Shown here: in pieces, positions 11,406 to 24,438 of the stretch
Numbering within the stretch: position 1 is the first letter of the stretch
Layout: each line of letters opens with the position of its first letter
NCBI RefSeq assembly: GCF_020379485.1
Contig: NC_063444.1
Location: 3,606,652-3,670,651, forward strand
Length of the DNA stretch: 64,000 nucleotides
Source: Brassica napus
Taxonomy: Eukaryota > Streptophyta > Magnoliopsida > Brassicales > Brassicaceae
Reading direction: 5' to 3'
Notes under the pieces: generated by a model
Databases searched by the model: none
The model's input: the letters and a program-made list of their open reading frames with translations, nothing else
Told to the model about the DNA's origin: nothing
Translations under genes and position numbers: made by a program

Positions 11406-11820
11406 CCGTGAAGGTTAGAATTCTAGCTCTTTCAGAGTGGTATCTCACTCCATGAATCTAGGAACTTTTGCTTGCATTATACTTTTTATGTTCCTGAAAG
11501 TAAGATTTTCTAGAGTATTCACGAATTTAATAAATGTTTATAATTTAATTTATTTTTTACTTTATTATACACTTTTCAGTAACTTTCCACCAATAAAATT
11601 TAATGAATTCAAATATTCTCAATTAATGTTCGTCAAAAGTATAAAAAAGTACCTTAACAGTATAGAAAATCTATCTTTGTGGAATAAGAAAAAAATCTAA
11701 AACATCTTATTTTCAGGAACGGAGGTAGTATTATTTGGTAATCTTTTTGATATAATATTAATATATATATAAATCAAGAATTTTTTTTGGTTGAATCAAG
11801 AAAAAGTCGTGTAGTAAATT
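11406..11820. other. About 410 bp inserted in the 3' flank of TPD1-like copy 3
   Basis: The truncated paralogue at 6624-6815 reads straight from the sequence at 11405 into the sequence at 11820, so this block is extra in copy 3 (or lost from the other). It is AT-rich, codes for nothing recognisable, and holds GAACGGAGGTAGTA at about 11718, like a Stowaway MITE end. I did not find a matching left end or a clean target duplication. Confidence 0.5.
11781..11793 (-). mobile_element. 13-bp T-tail micro-insertion
   Basis: TTTTTTTTGGTTG lies between two perfect copies of AATCAAGAA (11772-11780 and 11794-11802). It has the same form as longer examples in this window, but at this size simple slippage cannot be excluded. 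Confidence 0.4.
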
Positions 11821-12591
11821 CATGTCGGTGAACAAGGTTACTAAGTTTCTAGCGTCTCAAGAAATATGACTTTTGTTTTTGCCAAGATATTGATGTGCCC
11901 ATCCTTATTTGTAAAACTTGAGTTACATACAGAAGAGGTTAAACATTCACAGAGAAACAAAGTATTATATCATTTCCTCTGCAATTCCTCATCTTCATCT
12001 CTGCTTGACTTGCGAATGCGATCATTGTGTGTCTCATGGTGACAGCACGTTGCTCTTTTTGGTTTTTGCTCTTAAAAGTGACAGACGTCACCAGAGCTGT
12101 TGGGTATAAAAACCAAATCAGAGAAAAAATACTTATTGGGCCAACAGAAGCATAGGCCTTCTTATAAAAGCACAAAAGTTATAATAACCAAATTGGTTTC
12201 AGTTTTCAAACGTAGCATTATACAAATTCTTAGTCAACGTTAATGGTAGAATTAAATCGTCAAAATAGAAATCTTAGTCATCTCTTCCGCTCTTAAATTA
12301 TAGGCTTATAGCTTTAAAATTGGAAGCCTTCTGTTCTGGATTCAAATTTACATAACCATAGTAAGCAAACGAAACAAATAAAAATAATAATAATTGATAC
12401 AGCAAGCTAAGCACATTAGCTAATCTAAATTCTTTTTAAATTGATTAAAGTTGGGAAAAAAAACTTTCCACATTTCCAGCAAGACACAACGAAGACTTCC
12501 CTTCTGGTCGGTCCCAAAGACCATGCCGTCCAGCAAACGCACAACGAAGACTTTCCATCTGGTCCCATTTCCTTACCATTTCGTCCGTCCC

Positions 12592-12662
12592 TTATGATAA
12601 TAATAATAATAATAATAAATTACAACAAACAAATTGTGTATATTTATTTATTTATTTATTAA
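12592..12662. repeat. (ATA)n and (TTTA)n microsatellites upstream of Phox4
   Basis: About eight AAT triplets at 12597-12619 and about five TTTA units at 12640-12660 lie 150-220 nt before the Phox4 start codon. Confidence 0.85.
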
Positions 12663-12815
12663 AAAACACTATTTTATTGGGTGGATTAGGGTTCACTCCA
12701 TCTCTCTCGTGTCGTGTCTTCTCTTTGTTTGAATTATCAACATTTGTTTCATTAAACGCTTCTCCTCCTTACAACAAGTCAACACCTTTTCGAATCCTCT
12801 CTCTTTGATTCCTTA

Positions 12816-15067
12816 ATGGGAAAGCCAACGGCTAAGAAGACGCCAAAGGATGCTTCCGGTGGCGGTGGAGGCAAGTCAGGTGGTAAAGCCAACCACCGCT
12901 CCGCTTCAAGAGCCTTCGACGAAGACATGGAGATATTCATTAACCGAGCAGCCGAGCTCAAAGAAGAAGGCAACAAGCTCTTCCAAAAGCGCGACAACGA
13001 AGGAGCGATGCTGTGCTACGACAAAGCCGTGAAGCTTCTACCCAAAGACCACATCGATGTAGCGTATCTTCGAACCAGCATGGCCTCTTGCTATATGCAG
13101 ATGGGGTTAGGCGAGTACCCTAACGCGATTAGCGAATGCAATTCGGCTCTCGAGGCTTCTCCTAGGTACAGCAGGGCCTTGCTGAGGCGCGCTCGCTGCT
13201 ACGAGGCTTTGAACAAGCTGGATTACGCGTTTAGGGATGCTAGGATTGTGCTGAACATGGAGCCTGAGAACGTGAATGCGAATGAGGTGTTTGATAGGGT
13301 TAAGAAGGCGTTGGTTGATAAAGGTGTCGATGTGGAGGAGATGGAGCAGAGCTTTGTGGATGTGATGCCTCTTGGCACTGCTCGTTTGAAGAAGGTTGTG
13401 AAGAAGAGTAAGAAGAAGAAGAAAGAAGATGAAGTTAAAGGGAATAGAGCTATTGTTGAGAGTCCAAAGGCTATCATAGCAGAGACAAAGGAGGAGAAGA
13501 AGAAAACTACTTTCAAGAAACAGAAAAAGAAGAGTGGTAATAAGGGAGGAGATGACAAGGTTGTTGTAATGGACAAAGAGGTCATTGCCTCTGAGATTGT
13601 CCAAGGAGGAAAAGAAGAGACAACGGTTACTAGGACGGTTAAGTTGGTTCACGGAGATGATATAAGGTGGGCGCAGTTACCGTTGGATTCTAGTATTAGA
13701 CTTGTGAGAGACGTAACCAAGGATCGGTTTCCTTCTCTAAAAGGGTTCTTGATTAAGTATAAGGACACAGAAGGTGATTTGGTTACTATCACCACATCAG
13801 ATGAGCTGAAGCTCGCTGCTTCTAATCATGATAAGCTCGCTTCCCTTAGATTATACATAGCAGAAGCTAGCCCTGACCAAGAACCAAGTTATGATGGTGC
13901 TGAAAAGGATGTGAAGAGAGTGAGCAGCGTTGCGGATAGTGGAAGTGTTGGAGAGTCTTCGTGCTTTGAGAACTGGATCTTTCAGTTTGCGCAGCTCTTC
14001 AAGAACCATGTGGGGTTTGACTCTGACTCTTACTTGGACCTACATGACCTTGGGATGAAGCTTTACACAGAAGCGATGGAAGACGCTGTAACCGGCGAAG
14101 AAGCGCAAGTGCTCTTTGAGATAGCAGCTGATAAGTTCCAAGAAATGGCTGCGCTAGCTATGTTCAACTGGGGGAACGTCCACATGTCTAAAGCCAGGAA
14201 GCAAGTCTCTTTCCCCGAAGATGCTTCGAGGGAAGCTGTACTAGAAGCGGTTGAAGCTGCGTTTGTGTGGACGAGAAACGAGTACAACAAAGCTGCTAAG
14301 AGATATGAAGAAGCGGTTAAGATTAAACCTGATTTCTACGAAGCTCTCATCGCGCTTGGACAAGAGCAGTTTGAACAAGCAAAGCTTTTGTGGTACCATG
14401 CGCTCAAAGGGAAGGTGGACATAGAGAGTGAGGTGTCTCAGGAGGTTCTTATGCTTTACAACAAAGCTGAGGATAGCATGGAGAGAGGGATGCAGATTTG
14501 GGAAGAGATGGAAGAGCGTCGTTTAAACGGAATCTCAAAGCTGGATATGCAGAGAGCGCTGCTGCATAAGATGCAGCTGGATGGGTGGTGTAGAGAAGGT
14601 GCAGATGAAGAGACGGTTGAGCAGACGGCTAATATGAGTTCACAGATTAATCTCTTGTGGGGCTCCATCTTATATGAACGGTCTATAGTGGAGTATAAGC
14701 TGGGGCTAACGACTTGGGAGGAATGTTTAGAGGTTGCAGTTGAGAAATTTGAACTAGCTGGAGCTTCTGCGACTGATATAGCTGTGATGGTGAAGAATCA
14801 TTGTTCAAGCGAGAGTGCACTTGAAGGTAATAAGAGTAGTAAACTTTGAAGAAGTCACAACCAATTGTTTTTCTGAGATCTTTCTTGTTTGTAATAACGG
14901 CAGGTATGGGGTTCAAGATTGATGAGATAGTACAGGCGTGGAATGAGATGTATGATGCTAAAAGATGGCAGATGGGTGTGCCATCTTTCCGGCTAGAACC
15001 GATGTTCCGGAGACGAGCGCCAAAACTGCATGATATCTTGGAAAATGTATTTTCTGAGTCTGCTTGA
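12816..15067 (+). CDS. PHOX4: TPR and PB1 domain co-chaperone, Phox4 type
   Basis: A long first exon (12816-14826) joins 14904-15067, giving 724 aa. A Gly/Lys-rich N-terminus precedes three TPR repeats (about residues 42-155; [24 protein letters not shown]). Next comes a Lys-rich linker (about 190-250, [10 protein letters not shown]) and a PB1/Phox-Bem1p domain (about 275-355, [16 protein letters not shown]...[13 protein letters not shown]). A long helical, acidic C-terminal region ends [20 protein letters not shown]. Proteins of this type are Hsp70/Hsp90-binding TPR co-chaperones, related to animal UNC45-type proteins. The start is the first ATG after a pyrimidine-rich leader. Phox1 is the close paralogue; the neighbours favour Phox4. 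Confidence 0.92.
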
Positions 15068-15648
15068 GGAAATATTCTTCTCATATGTTATCATTAGGTA
15101 AGTAAGTAGTGACTCATATCCGGTTCACATCGTCTTTATGTGCTATTGATAAACCATTCTTTCTGTGGAGCATGAACTAGGGAGTAGTAGGTAGATTTAC
15201 TGCCGTAGATTTCTCCAGTCTTGATTAGTTGTTTTATTTTGTGTACAGTTGTGAAGCTGTCTTGTTTTTTTCTGGATCTTGTTTGATGGAAGCTGATCTT
15301 ATGAATGTTTTCAACAATGTATTGTAGGCACTTTGTTTGTTTGGGAGTAGTGTTCTCCCTTTTGATTTTTTGTGTGGTGGATATCGATCTCCACGGGATA
15401 TACTCTTGGCTTCTGCGGTATTCATATGTGGTGGCTGAGAATGATTGGGATCCAGTCAAGAGAAGAAGGTTATAAATGGTGATAACTCTCTTCTCTTCAG
15501 ATTTGATACAACATATTGGTTGTTTGTTCTTTTTGTTATGTTTGGTTCTATACCATAGCTGTGTAATCATTCTTGTTCACTGTTGATTTGGATTAGTGTC
15601 TTTAAATTGGTGATTGTTGTATGAATGTTTGTACCTTTACTTCAGGTT

Positions 15649-15670
15649 TATTTTTATTTTTTTGGTCAAA
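15649..15670 (-). mobile_element. Short T-tail micro-retroposon in the Phox4 3' flank
   Basis: A T-rich stretch ending TTTTTTTGGTCAAA sits between TACTTCAGGTT (15638-15648) and TACTTCAGATT (15671-15681), an 11-bp duplication with one mismatch. It resembles the 3' end of a retroposon inserted on the minus strand. Confidence 0.5.
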
Positions 15671-15806
15671 TACTTCAGATTGTGCTATCTTCAGAAGAAA
15701 AAGAATAATGGATATTTCAGATTTGGCAGATGTATTTTTTTGGTATTGGAATAATGGATAACCGCACACTTCTGTTGTGGCTATATATATAAATGACAAT
15801 AGTACT

Positions 15807-16097
15807 GTTCGTTTCATGATCGCTACATCTAGCGGCTGCGATCAAAACTTAAGTCTTTAATCACGATAACCCACGAGGCCACGACGCCGGTGAACACATC
15901 TCTAACTCTGTTTTCAGTCGCAGCGGCCATTAATAATGAGTAAAACGAACGCTGAAATTAACGGCGGCAGCGGCGTTCTGTTTTTTGTATCTCCGATAAT
16001 CATCAGCGTCTATTTTAACATTCGGTTCTATTTTTTTTTCTCCGTCGAAGTGTATTTATTTGCCGCTGCGACTTAACGCCGCGATGATGAAATGAAC
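15807..16097. mobile_element. GC-rich MITE-like element
   Basis: The left end GTTCGTTTCATGATCGC and the inverse of the right end, GTTCATTTCATCATCGC, match 15 of 17. They lie in a 291-bp block with GCGGC-rich inner repeats (GCGGCTGCGA, CGCAGCGG, GCCGCTGCGAC) unlike the AT-rich surroundings. No clear target duplication was found, so the superfamily is open. Confidence 0.55.
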
Positions 16098-16330
16098 ACA
16101 GCTAATGAATATATAACTAATTAGGCTCGGATTACAATTTAAAAGGAAGGTTCATAGGTCCAACAACTGTACAAAGATTTATTCAGACTTCTTTCTTACA
16201 CAATGCGACAACGTGGAGTTAAAATCAAATCTCTGGGCTCACTCGTATGAACCCAAGAGACGCACAAAAACAAGAGTCTTCGAGTTTCATCGGTGAGCCC
16301 CAAAGAGAAGCGTCTCTCTCTTCTTTGTTT

Positions 16331-18543
16331 TTACGGAGAGGAACACTTGTTAGAACCGTTCCATCCATCTGAGAAATACTGGCACAGCCCCTTGGCAATT
16401 GGCTGTGAGATATCCTTCTCTCTTCTATGTAGAACCCTCAGAAACTCTTCCACACTCAAATTCCCATCTCTATTCGAATCAAACACATGAAACGCAATCT
16501 CTATCACATTGTCTGACAAAGATACTCCACATACCTGTTCAATTTGTCGCACAAGTTCATTAAAATGCAAAAGCTAAACTATGTATAGAGAGAACCATTA
16601 GATGTTAAGGAGTCACCTGAGAGGCGGCTCTTTTGAAGTCTTTCATTGTAAGTAAACCATTAGCTTTGCCATAAGCGAAAAGAGCAAGAGAGAACGGCCC
16701 AAGTTTACTGCGTAGCCCAGCAAACTGTTTGAATTCTTTTAACGAGATACGGACGTCCTGGAGATGCGCGTGTTCGCTCAGATCCTCCACTCGATCAAGC
16801 AGCTTGCCCAAATGGCTTGCATCAGCCGCAGCCACCATCGACAACGCAAAATCTTTGGCTGATATAGTTCCTCTTCGTTTATAGTCATAATGTGCAAACT
16901 CCAACCTCAGCATCTATATATCAAGATAAAGGTCTTCATCAGTTCAACAACAATGTTGATCCATGTATCATAAACTAGAGTCTACTACCATCTTAAGCTA
17001 ATACATGAGGCTATAACAAGACCTTCTTTCCTACTAATAACAGGGATTAACTTATTGAGAACAAACATGGTTCACAGAGTGTAACAAGAGAGATGGATAA
17101 TCAAAGGATTAAGAGTTACTTACTTCTTCAGTCAGATCTTTCAAAAACTGAGTGAACTTATCATGCTTAAGTTTGTCACTGCCATCTTTCCCAAAGAAGT
17201 ATTCAACCAAGCCACCATCCTCGACAGAGCCAGACATATTTAACCCAGCTCGAAGGCCATCTCTGTGGCCAATGCCTTGTCTATGCTGAGATCTCATCAG
17301 ACTCATCACTGTCTTAAACTCTTCCTTGTCAATCTCCCTATAAAACAAAATATCTTTAATCAGAAGCATCTCAATGAAAGAAAAGCTACAAAGGATAGGA
17401 AGCACTGACCAGAGTTGTTTAACATGACTCAGAGCGTAAAACTCATAAAGAGACTTCCAAAGATTCCCCACACAATATGGAGCAGGAAAAAAATGAAAGT
17501 TACCAAAAGGAGGATTGAACTATTTACAAATTAGAAAGACTACTCACCCGTTGTTGTCGGTATCAAACATTTTGAAAGCCACGGCGAAGCTTGATTCAGG
17601 AATGCTGAGTAATGTCACAAAGAAGATATACCTGTTCCCAAACAACCAATCAATTTCAATTTCAAAACAATAGAGGATGAATGGTTTGTTTGGTTAAGAA
17701 AACTCACTCTTTGAAGGAGATGAGACCATCGTTGTCGACGTCAAAGAGCATGAAAAACTCGGAAGGAGAGCATCTAAGCTCACCGGGATTCCTCTCCCCA
17801 GTCAAATATCCTTCTCTCACGAGATGAGATTCTGATGGAGGAAACACCGGCACAATTGCTCTCATCAAATCCGCAGGTTTCATCAGCAATTCTCCATTTG
17901 ATGTACGAACAGATGCGAAGTACTCGAAAACCTAAATTACAATTCACAAAGAAACCTAATCAAAATCGTGTTTGTTTCTATCGCCTAAACATAGAAAGCT
18001 TTTAACGCACCTTTTCAGGAGGACTCTGTAATCTCAAACGCTTCTCGTAATTGAAGAAGATCTTCCTTCTATACGCATCTGCTTTTCAAGAAACGAATTA
18101 ATTCACTGAGGAATTTAGAAAACGGAATCAATGAGTTAGAAGCGTCGCTGACCTCCGAAGATGAAGCGAGAGCTGTAACCAGGCAATGCCAGTTTCGGGA
18201 TGAACGATCTCGATCTCGATCTTGGTTTCAGATCGCCGTCAGAAACAGAGGCCGATGAAGAATCAGCTAATGACATTAAATTAAATCCACCGAACAGACC
18301 AGAAGTCGAGTCAGAATCGGAGGACCAGTACAGAAACCCTAAGCCGGAGCCAGCTGCTATCCCGGAGATCCATTTAGCGAGAGAGCCGCCATGGATGGCG
18401 CGATTCGACGGAGCTGGGGTGGGGGAGGATTCCGGGAAGGAAGATGAGAGTCCATGGATCTTCCTGAGTCGTTGGATGAGAGGGAGAGATCTGGAAACGG
18501 ACGGTAGAGATGAGAGTGCTTTGGAGTGAGATAAGGCGGGCAT
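16331..18543 (-). CDS. MICU: Mitochondrial calcium uptake EF-hand protein, MICU
   Basis: Seven exons on the minus strand (18543-18153, 18078-18011, 17931-17708, 17631-17548, 17337-17124, 16913-16617, 16534-16331) sum to 1482 nt, 493 aa. MICU sits in the mitochondrial intermembrane space and gates the calcium uniporter MCU. The N-terminus is Ser/Arg-rich like a transit peptide, followed by a hydrophobic segment (WISGIAAGSGLGFLYW, about 60-75). Three canonical EF-hand loops are visible: DVDNDGLISFKE (about 216), DTDNNGEIDKEE (about 249) and DSNRDGNLSVEE (about 445). Three rather than two loops is the plant MICU pattern. Length agrees with the roughly 498-aa Arabidopsis protein. Position next to Phox4 supports orthology with At4g32060. 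Confidence 0.93.
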
Positions 18544-19030
18544 GATGATGATCTGTTTTTTTTTGTTTTTTTCAGATCCAGCGAATAGGATTCGTAGCTC
18601 TTATTACTTCCCATAAAGACTATATTTATAGATTCCAAATACTCGAAAACGCGTTTGTTTTTTATGTTTGGGTCTGGTTATGCAAGAACCGACGTCGTTT
18701 TTGTGGATTCTGAGAATCCTTTCTAAATTTAGATCTTTTAATTTTTTAGATTTCTCAGATTTTAGAAAACCATAAACTAAAAAAGCTTAAAACCTCGGTA
18801 TAATTTTGTATCAAAAAACTCATCATGAGACAAAACATAACAAGTTATAATCTCCCTCTACATTGTAGATAATACAACAACTTGAAACTGATAAAAAAAA
18901 TTGTTTGCTTAACAGTAATACTATGTTCTATCTCTAGAAACCAGCAGCATGAGTAGCAATACTATGTTCTATCCCCCTAGAAACCAGCATGAGCGAACAG
19001 GTTGTGAGTCATTGCTTTATGAGTCATCGC
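18544..19030. other. MICU promoter side and short spacer
   Basis: This is the 5' flank of MICU and the 3' flank of the neurochondrin gene. At 18917-19000 a unit of about 40 bp (AATACTATGTTCTATC, then AGAAACCAGCA) is repeated twice in tandem. No gene is seen. Confidence 0.6.
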
Positions 19031-22000
19031 TCAACGGTTATGCTTCTTTATGGTGGGGAACCGATCTGCCCACCGAGAGTATCCTGTTTCATAATCATCA
19101 TAATGTTACAATCTGAGGAAAGCGAAAACTAATGCTTCTTCTAATCAGTAAACAATGAAGCATTGGATAAAAAGTGATCTGCAATGGGAAGGATATCGAA
19201 ACCAAACCTGCTGCTATGATCTCAAGAAGATCGGCGGTATCTGACGTACCCTGCAACAATAGTGGTTATGCATCATCAGTCCATCAAAGAATCATAAAAT
19301 GAGAGTTTTAACAAGAGACTACATCGAGTACAGGACACATCACATACCTGGCCCGATGAGGGTAAGCTTCTTGCAATGATCCGGCCCAGACTATCCAAGG
19401 AGCCACCATCGAAACCAGGTTGCTTGAGTAGCGCATCTTCTGATGTGAAATCGAAGATCAGGGAACAGATGCTCGCAGCCATCATCACTACGGATGGATC
19501 CTTAGTACCATCTGTAACTAAAAAGGAAGAAGGAAATTCACAAGTTGGAGATATTTAGAAACACTCGTATCATCAACATGCTTAAGCAAAACATAAACAA
19601 TGAAGCTTTTGATCTAAAGACTAGAACTACCTGCCCAACACGCCAAGGCTTTCAGTAGCCCGGTAAATGTAGACATTTCTGGTGAAAATTTGATTGGCTC
19701 CCTCTGTTTTCAACATTTACAAGTGTGATTATCATCTGAATAAGGGATGTGGAAAAATGTAATCAGGTCTTATCTTAGGGAGACGAGGGTACCTTCAAAA
19801 GGATGTTCATGACTGTATCACAAGCCAAGAAGATGCTTCCATTGTCCTCACCATTCTGACCATCGGACTGGATCAGTTTTACCAGGCATTCCACAACCTG
19901 TATCAAAGAAATATTAGAGAATTCCATATGAGATTATAAACAATAGAATCACCACTCTGAAACATATTTAGGTCAAGCAGGCAGAAAGATAGTGGATTTC
20001 ATCAAGCAAATGTCAAGTGTCAACTAGCATCGGTGTAAGAAAATATATAAACCGTAGTTACTCACTGCTACATAGCCTCCTGAAGAAGCCAAGAGTCTAC
20101 ATCCTTCATCCTTCATTGTTATTTGGCAAAGCATTGGGAGCAAGAAGCAAGTGGACAAAAAGGGCCTGTCCAAACAAAAATAGTCAGACCAAGTTGTCTT
20201 GAGAGGCAATAAGTTAACAGCGTTGTAATAGAGAGTTTTAGGGCCAAACAAACCTGGACTCCTCTTCGCCCTCAACTGAAAGCATATAGTCCAGAAGATC
20301 TTGGACCTGCTCTTTGCATGCGTCAGGAGTTTCAGCGAGATAGCTGTTGAAACACAAAAAAAAACTTTAGTGAATGCTAGCGTGATGGAGATTGTTCTTG
20401 CATAAAGAGTACTCAGATTTCAATAAAGCAGCAAATAACGATCACATGAGCAGAAAACTTACCAATCTAGAATGTAAATTATTTGACAGAAAAAGGGAGA
20501 TTTAAGAAGCAAAAGAACGGTAATGTTTCAGAACAACGACTGTTTATATGTACCTTCCAATCACTCGCACAGATGCAAGAAGATCATTTCCTCTCTTCTT
20601 TCCATGTTCCTGTATGAAACAGAACTATCATTACAACAATTTCTACACACAAAAAGACAGAGACAAGGAGTTCCGTGTTGTCAGATATATACCTTTGCAT
20701 CTTTCAGATACTCGAGCACAACTTTTACTGTCTCGTCAAGCGTCTTAATCACCTTGAGGAAAACGGCTTCATCACTTAGAGTACCTGGCAAAATCAATAT
20801 GTAAATTCCAGAACTTTAATACTGGAAAATGGCTAACATCATTATGCCATCTGACGAGCCAATATTTTTCAGAAATAACAGCTAAAAGATAGACGGACGT
20901 TCAGAAAATAATGTCTTTGAACATATACATAAAATAACGGAAAGGTTTATAGAAAAGGGGTCGTATAGGACAGAAAAATAATAGATATGATACATTTATA
21001 AGACAGGATCATATGTAATACCTTCATTTTCACCAACGGTTGATATATACTTGATGATCTTTTCTACCAAAGAAAATGCGATAGCCAGATAACGTTGCTT
21101 CAAGAGATGTTCTTCAACAGTTGAACTAGAAGCTTCATATTTCATGTATGCGAGCTCGTTTGATAAAACAGAAATCTCAACATGTGATGACTCTAAGACC
21201 AACAGAAGACACCTACAAAAAGAAATCAGAATGACTGTTATCTGGCTGTAAAATGTAGGTCAAGTGTGTATCCTTATGCTTACCTATCAGCTGGAAGATA
21301 GTCCTCAACACTGGGTAGTTTTACTCGACCGATAAGCCACTTCTCACCCAGAATTGACATCATACTTTCAGCCAGAATCAATGCGTGAAGCTTTTCGGAA
21401 GGTGCTACACATTTAAACAAGACATGTTTTTTAAGTATCTTGAAAGCTTCAATAACATAAATGATATAAGCAAGTATATCAATGACATGTGCCGCAAAGT
21501 GACATTTTTTAGCAATTGGCGTCATTTTCTTTCATATGAGACAAGAAGAGAGGATATATATCAGAAAATTAATAGGAAAAATGAAGGGCTGATAAGAAAA
21601 GAATGCCATAAATGGGTAAGCCCTGTTTAGAGACTTAATCAAACTACTAAAAGATCTCTTTTAACTCACCAACACGATTCTGCAGAATTGACACAACACC
21701 TGTGCGCATGTAGTCTGCCCAATTGCTGTCTGGCATGGAACGGAGAGGTTCATGAAGAAGTGCCTACACATAAGAAGTTCTGTGACAAAGATATAAACAG
21801 ATTTGGACGTAAAAGGAAATAAAGATGTAGAGCTTATACAATAGAAACGTGCTATGAATATGAAAAAAGCAATAAGAAAATGAAAGCCATAGTCATCAGG
21901 ATGACAGTTGTATCATCCAAGCAAAAGAATGTAACAATTTGGTATCTCGATTTTAATGGAAAGAAAAACTCAAAGTTAAGCAGCCATGAAATTATTACAC

Positions 22001-23298
22001 CATGCTAGTAACTACAGCCCAAAACATAGCAGCGTTCAATTACAGCTAACTTTCTTCTACAGAAGAAGGTAAAGGAGTGAAAGCTTACAGAATAGTCAGA
22101 ACAGAATATTGCAGAGAGTAGATGGAGTGCTTCAAACTTTAGGGCATTGTGCAAGACCGCAAACTGTCGCGCAACAGCAGCAACCTGAACAGCAAATAAC
22201 ATGACATTTGGACTCCAACTTGAGAACAGGAGGTTTAGTAATTATAAAAAAAAAAACAAAAGAAAAATAATCAAGTAAGTAGACTCACCACCAAGGACAG
22301 TTCAAAGAAGCGTTCAATATTCATGCTCTCGCTGGAAAGCTTAGTAACCAATAGCTGCAGAATCTTTATAGCAACCTCCATAGCATGTGAGCCTGAATAA
22401 CATTGGACACATAAGCTTTCAGAGAGAATTTAGTCTCAAATCCATCTACCATCAACACATGGCATGTTACTTTGACACCGGTTATATATAATCAAAATCC
22501 TTATCCAGGAATTGATTGCTAACACAAAGAGCATTCACTGATATCCAATGTGCAATATATACACGCGAAACAATGCAAAGCGAAGGAATAAACATATTAC
22601 CATCAGGTAGATCAGACATCTGGGGAGCTATCACTCTCAAGCCTCCAGAGTTGACCAAAGCCATCACACCAGCTTCACAAGCCGTGGACACCAAATACAG
22701 AAGCTCATAGCATTCTTCAAGAATGTTGGTAGCTGGTCTGAAATTTCCAAAAGCCAAAGTCTTAACTTTAAAGAAAGTGAGAAAGACGCAGAAGCAAAAC
22801 TACATGGAAAAATCATAGAATAAAGAATGAGGCGATCTAACATACCGTTTCGACATGATTTCGAGAATAAGGGGAACTCGAGAGACCATATCTACTGAAG
22901 AAGCTATCTCCGAAACACGGCAGAAGGCAGCAAGAACTGTAACAGACAGCCGCAGATACACATCACGATTTTCACCTCCATCGCCACTACCTGCAAAACT
23001 CAAAAATTCAACTCCAGAGAGCAACAAACCTTTGAATCTAACTACAGATTACTCTTTCTAAATACTCGGTTATGTTGAAAGTAAGTCGAGATTCTGTTTT
23101 ACCTGTGCGGAGAAGGCGGTCGAGAAAGTGAGTACCGACGGCTTCGTACACCTTCTTGAGGGAGACTAGATCATCGTTCTTGCAGAATTTGGTGACGAGA
23201 AGTAGACCGGCGAGCCTCTGCTCGTCCCTCTCCCCTTTTAACAGCTTAAGGCAATCGTCAAGCGACGGAGATCGTTCCTCTTGTGGCTCCGCCATCAT
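19031..23298 (-). CDS. Neurochondrin family protein
   Basis: Seventeen exons can be joined on the minus strand: 23298-23103, 22990-22846, 22737-22601, 22392-22289, 22184-22089, 21763-21670, 21404-21284, 21212-21022, 20784-20693, 20609-20554, 20343-20254, 20165-20066, 19897-19793, 19703-19631, 19517-19348, 19250-19208, 19083-19031. They give 1866 nt, 621 aa, close to the roughly 618-aa Arabidopsis homologue (At4g32050). The N-terminus SLDDCLKLLKGERDEQRLAG and LLLVTKFCKNDD are typical of neurochondrin, an armadillo-like helical protein whose plant role is poorly defined. The last exon reads GYSRWADRFP in phase; another frame would stop slightly later in the coordinates (19048) but breaks the phase of the preceding exons. 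Confidence 0.88.
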
Positions 23299-24438
23299 CC
23301 CCGAGCTGGACTGGACCCTAACGAAGTCGAGATAATAATACGAAGGTTGTTTACTCTTTCGTGTTTACAATCGCAGGGATCTAGAAACTCAATAGCTTAA
23401 TGCGATCAAAGAGCTACTGAAAAAAAGCAAACGGGAGAAACTAGGGTTTAGGGTTTATCGTTACCTGGGAAAGAGAGAATCAACGACGACGGAGTTTCTA
23501 GAAGACAAAGGCGCTGGACCAAATCCAATTTTTAATTTCTCGTTCCTAAACAGCCTCGGATATCTGGAAGTTGCTTTTATATATATACCCTTGACAACAT
23601 GTGTCATTTGTTACTAAAATGTAAAAACTTTCTTTTTCTCGGCTACTAAAAAGTAAAAACAAGTTTACTACCCCCTTTCACACAATATACAGAAAATATT
23701 TTTATTTTGCTCAAAAAAAATAAAAATATTTTTTTATTATGATTGAATTTAGATAATTAAATACAGTTCAACAAATCATATAAATTTTTATGAACAATAT
23801 CAGATAAATATTAAGTTGCATAAAAATTCAAATTAACATTTAGAAAAAAAAAAAAACACACTGTGCATCAGTATCAGTGTATCACTAACAAACGTTATTA
23901 CTTTTTACGACTCTAATCCCAAACGCTGTCATTATGCAAAAAGTGTCGTCCTTCAAGCATACGCAGCTGAATTTGCGGAAAGCTGCTTGCATTTATACAA
24001 AACTATGTTTTTGTTTCAAACAAACGATTGAATTGTGATGAATACTGTTTGACACTATCATACTAATGAACCATAGCTATTTACAACAAATAACCCACAC
24101 CCAACCAAGCGTTCAATACAAGACGCCATAAACAAACAAAAAAGATAACTTCCAAGAACTACTTTATATACACATAAACATAGATTTCAAGCCGATACAA
24201 ACAGGAGTACAGCTCCACAATCCGGTTTTTATAAGCAAACTGGTAACACCTATACATCTTGCAACCATGTCTTAAACATCCGGTTCCCTTGGATTCACGT
24301 GGCAAGTATCATCATCATCTGGTCAGCCAGAATGTCCCCTACGACTTCCCGGTCCTGAGTTTGGTTCAGAGAGAATATACATTGACCGGTTTTGATGAAA
24401 TCGCGCAAGAGAAAAACTATATCTATGTTATGATTGTT
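23299..24438. other. Neurochondrin promoter and KNAT5 3' flank
   Basis: GGGTTTAGGGTTTA (about 23445-23457) gives telo-box type AAACCCTAAACCC on the gene's strand. A GT donor at about 23472 suggests a 5'-leader intron. The rest is AT-rich spacer with no gene. Confidence 0.5.

Noticed and set aside
13107..13652. Long open frame on the minus strand inside Phox4
   Set aside because: It is the antisense shadow of the Lys/Glu-rich coding region and has no signature of its own.
19048..19083. Neurochondrin last exon ending DTLGGQIGSPP at 19048
   Set aside because: It needs a different phase from the preceding exons; the in-phase frame ends at 19031.
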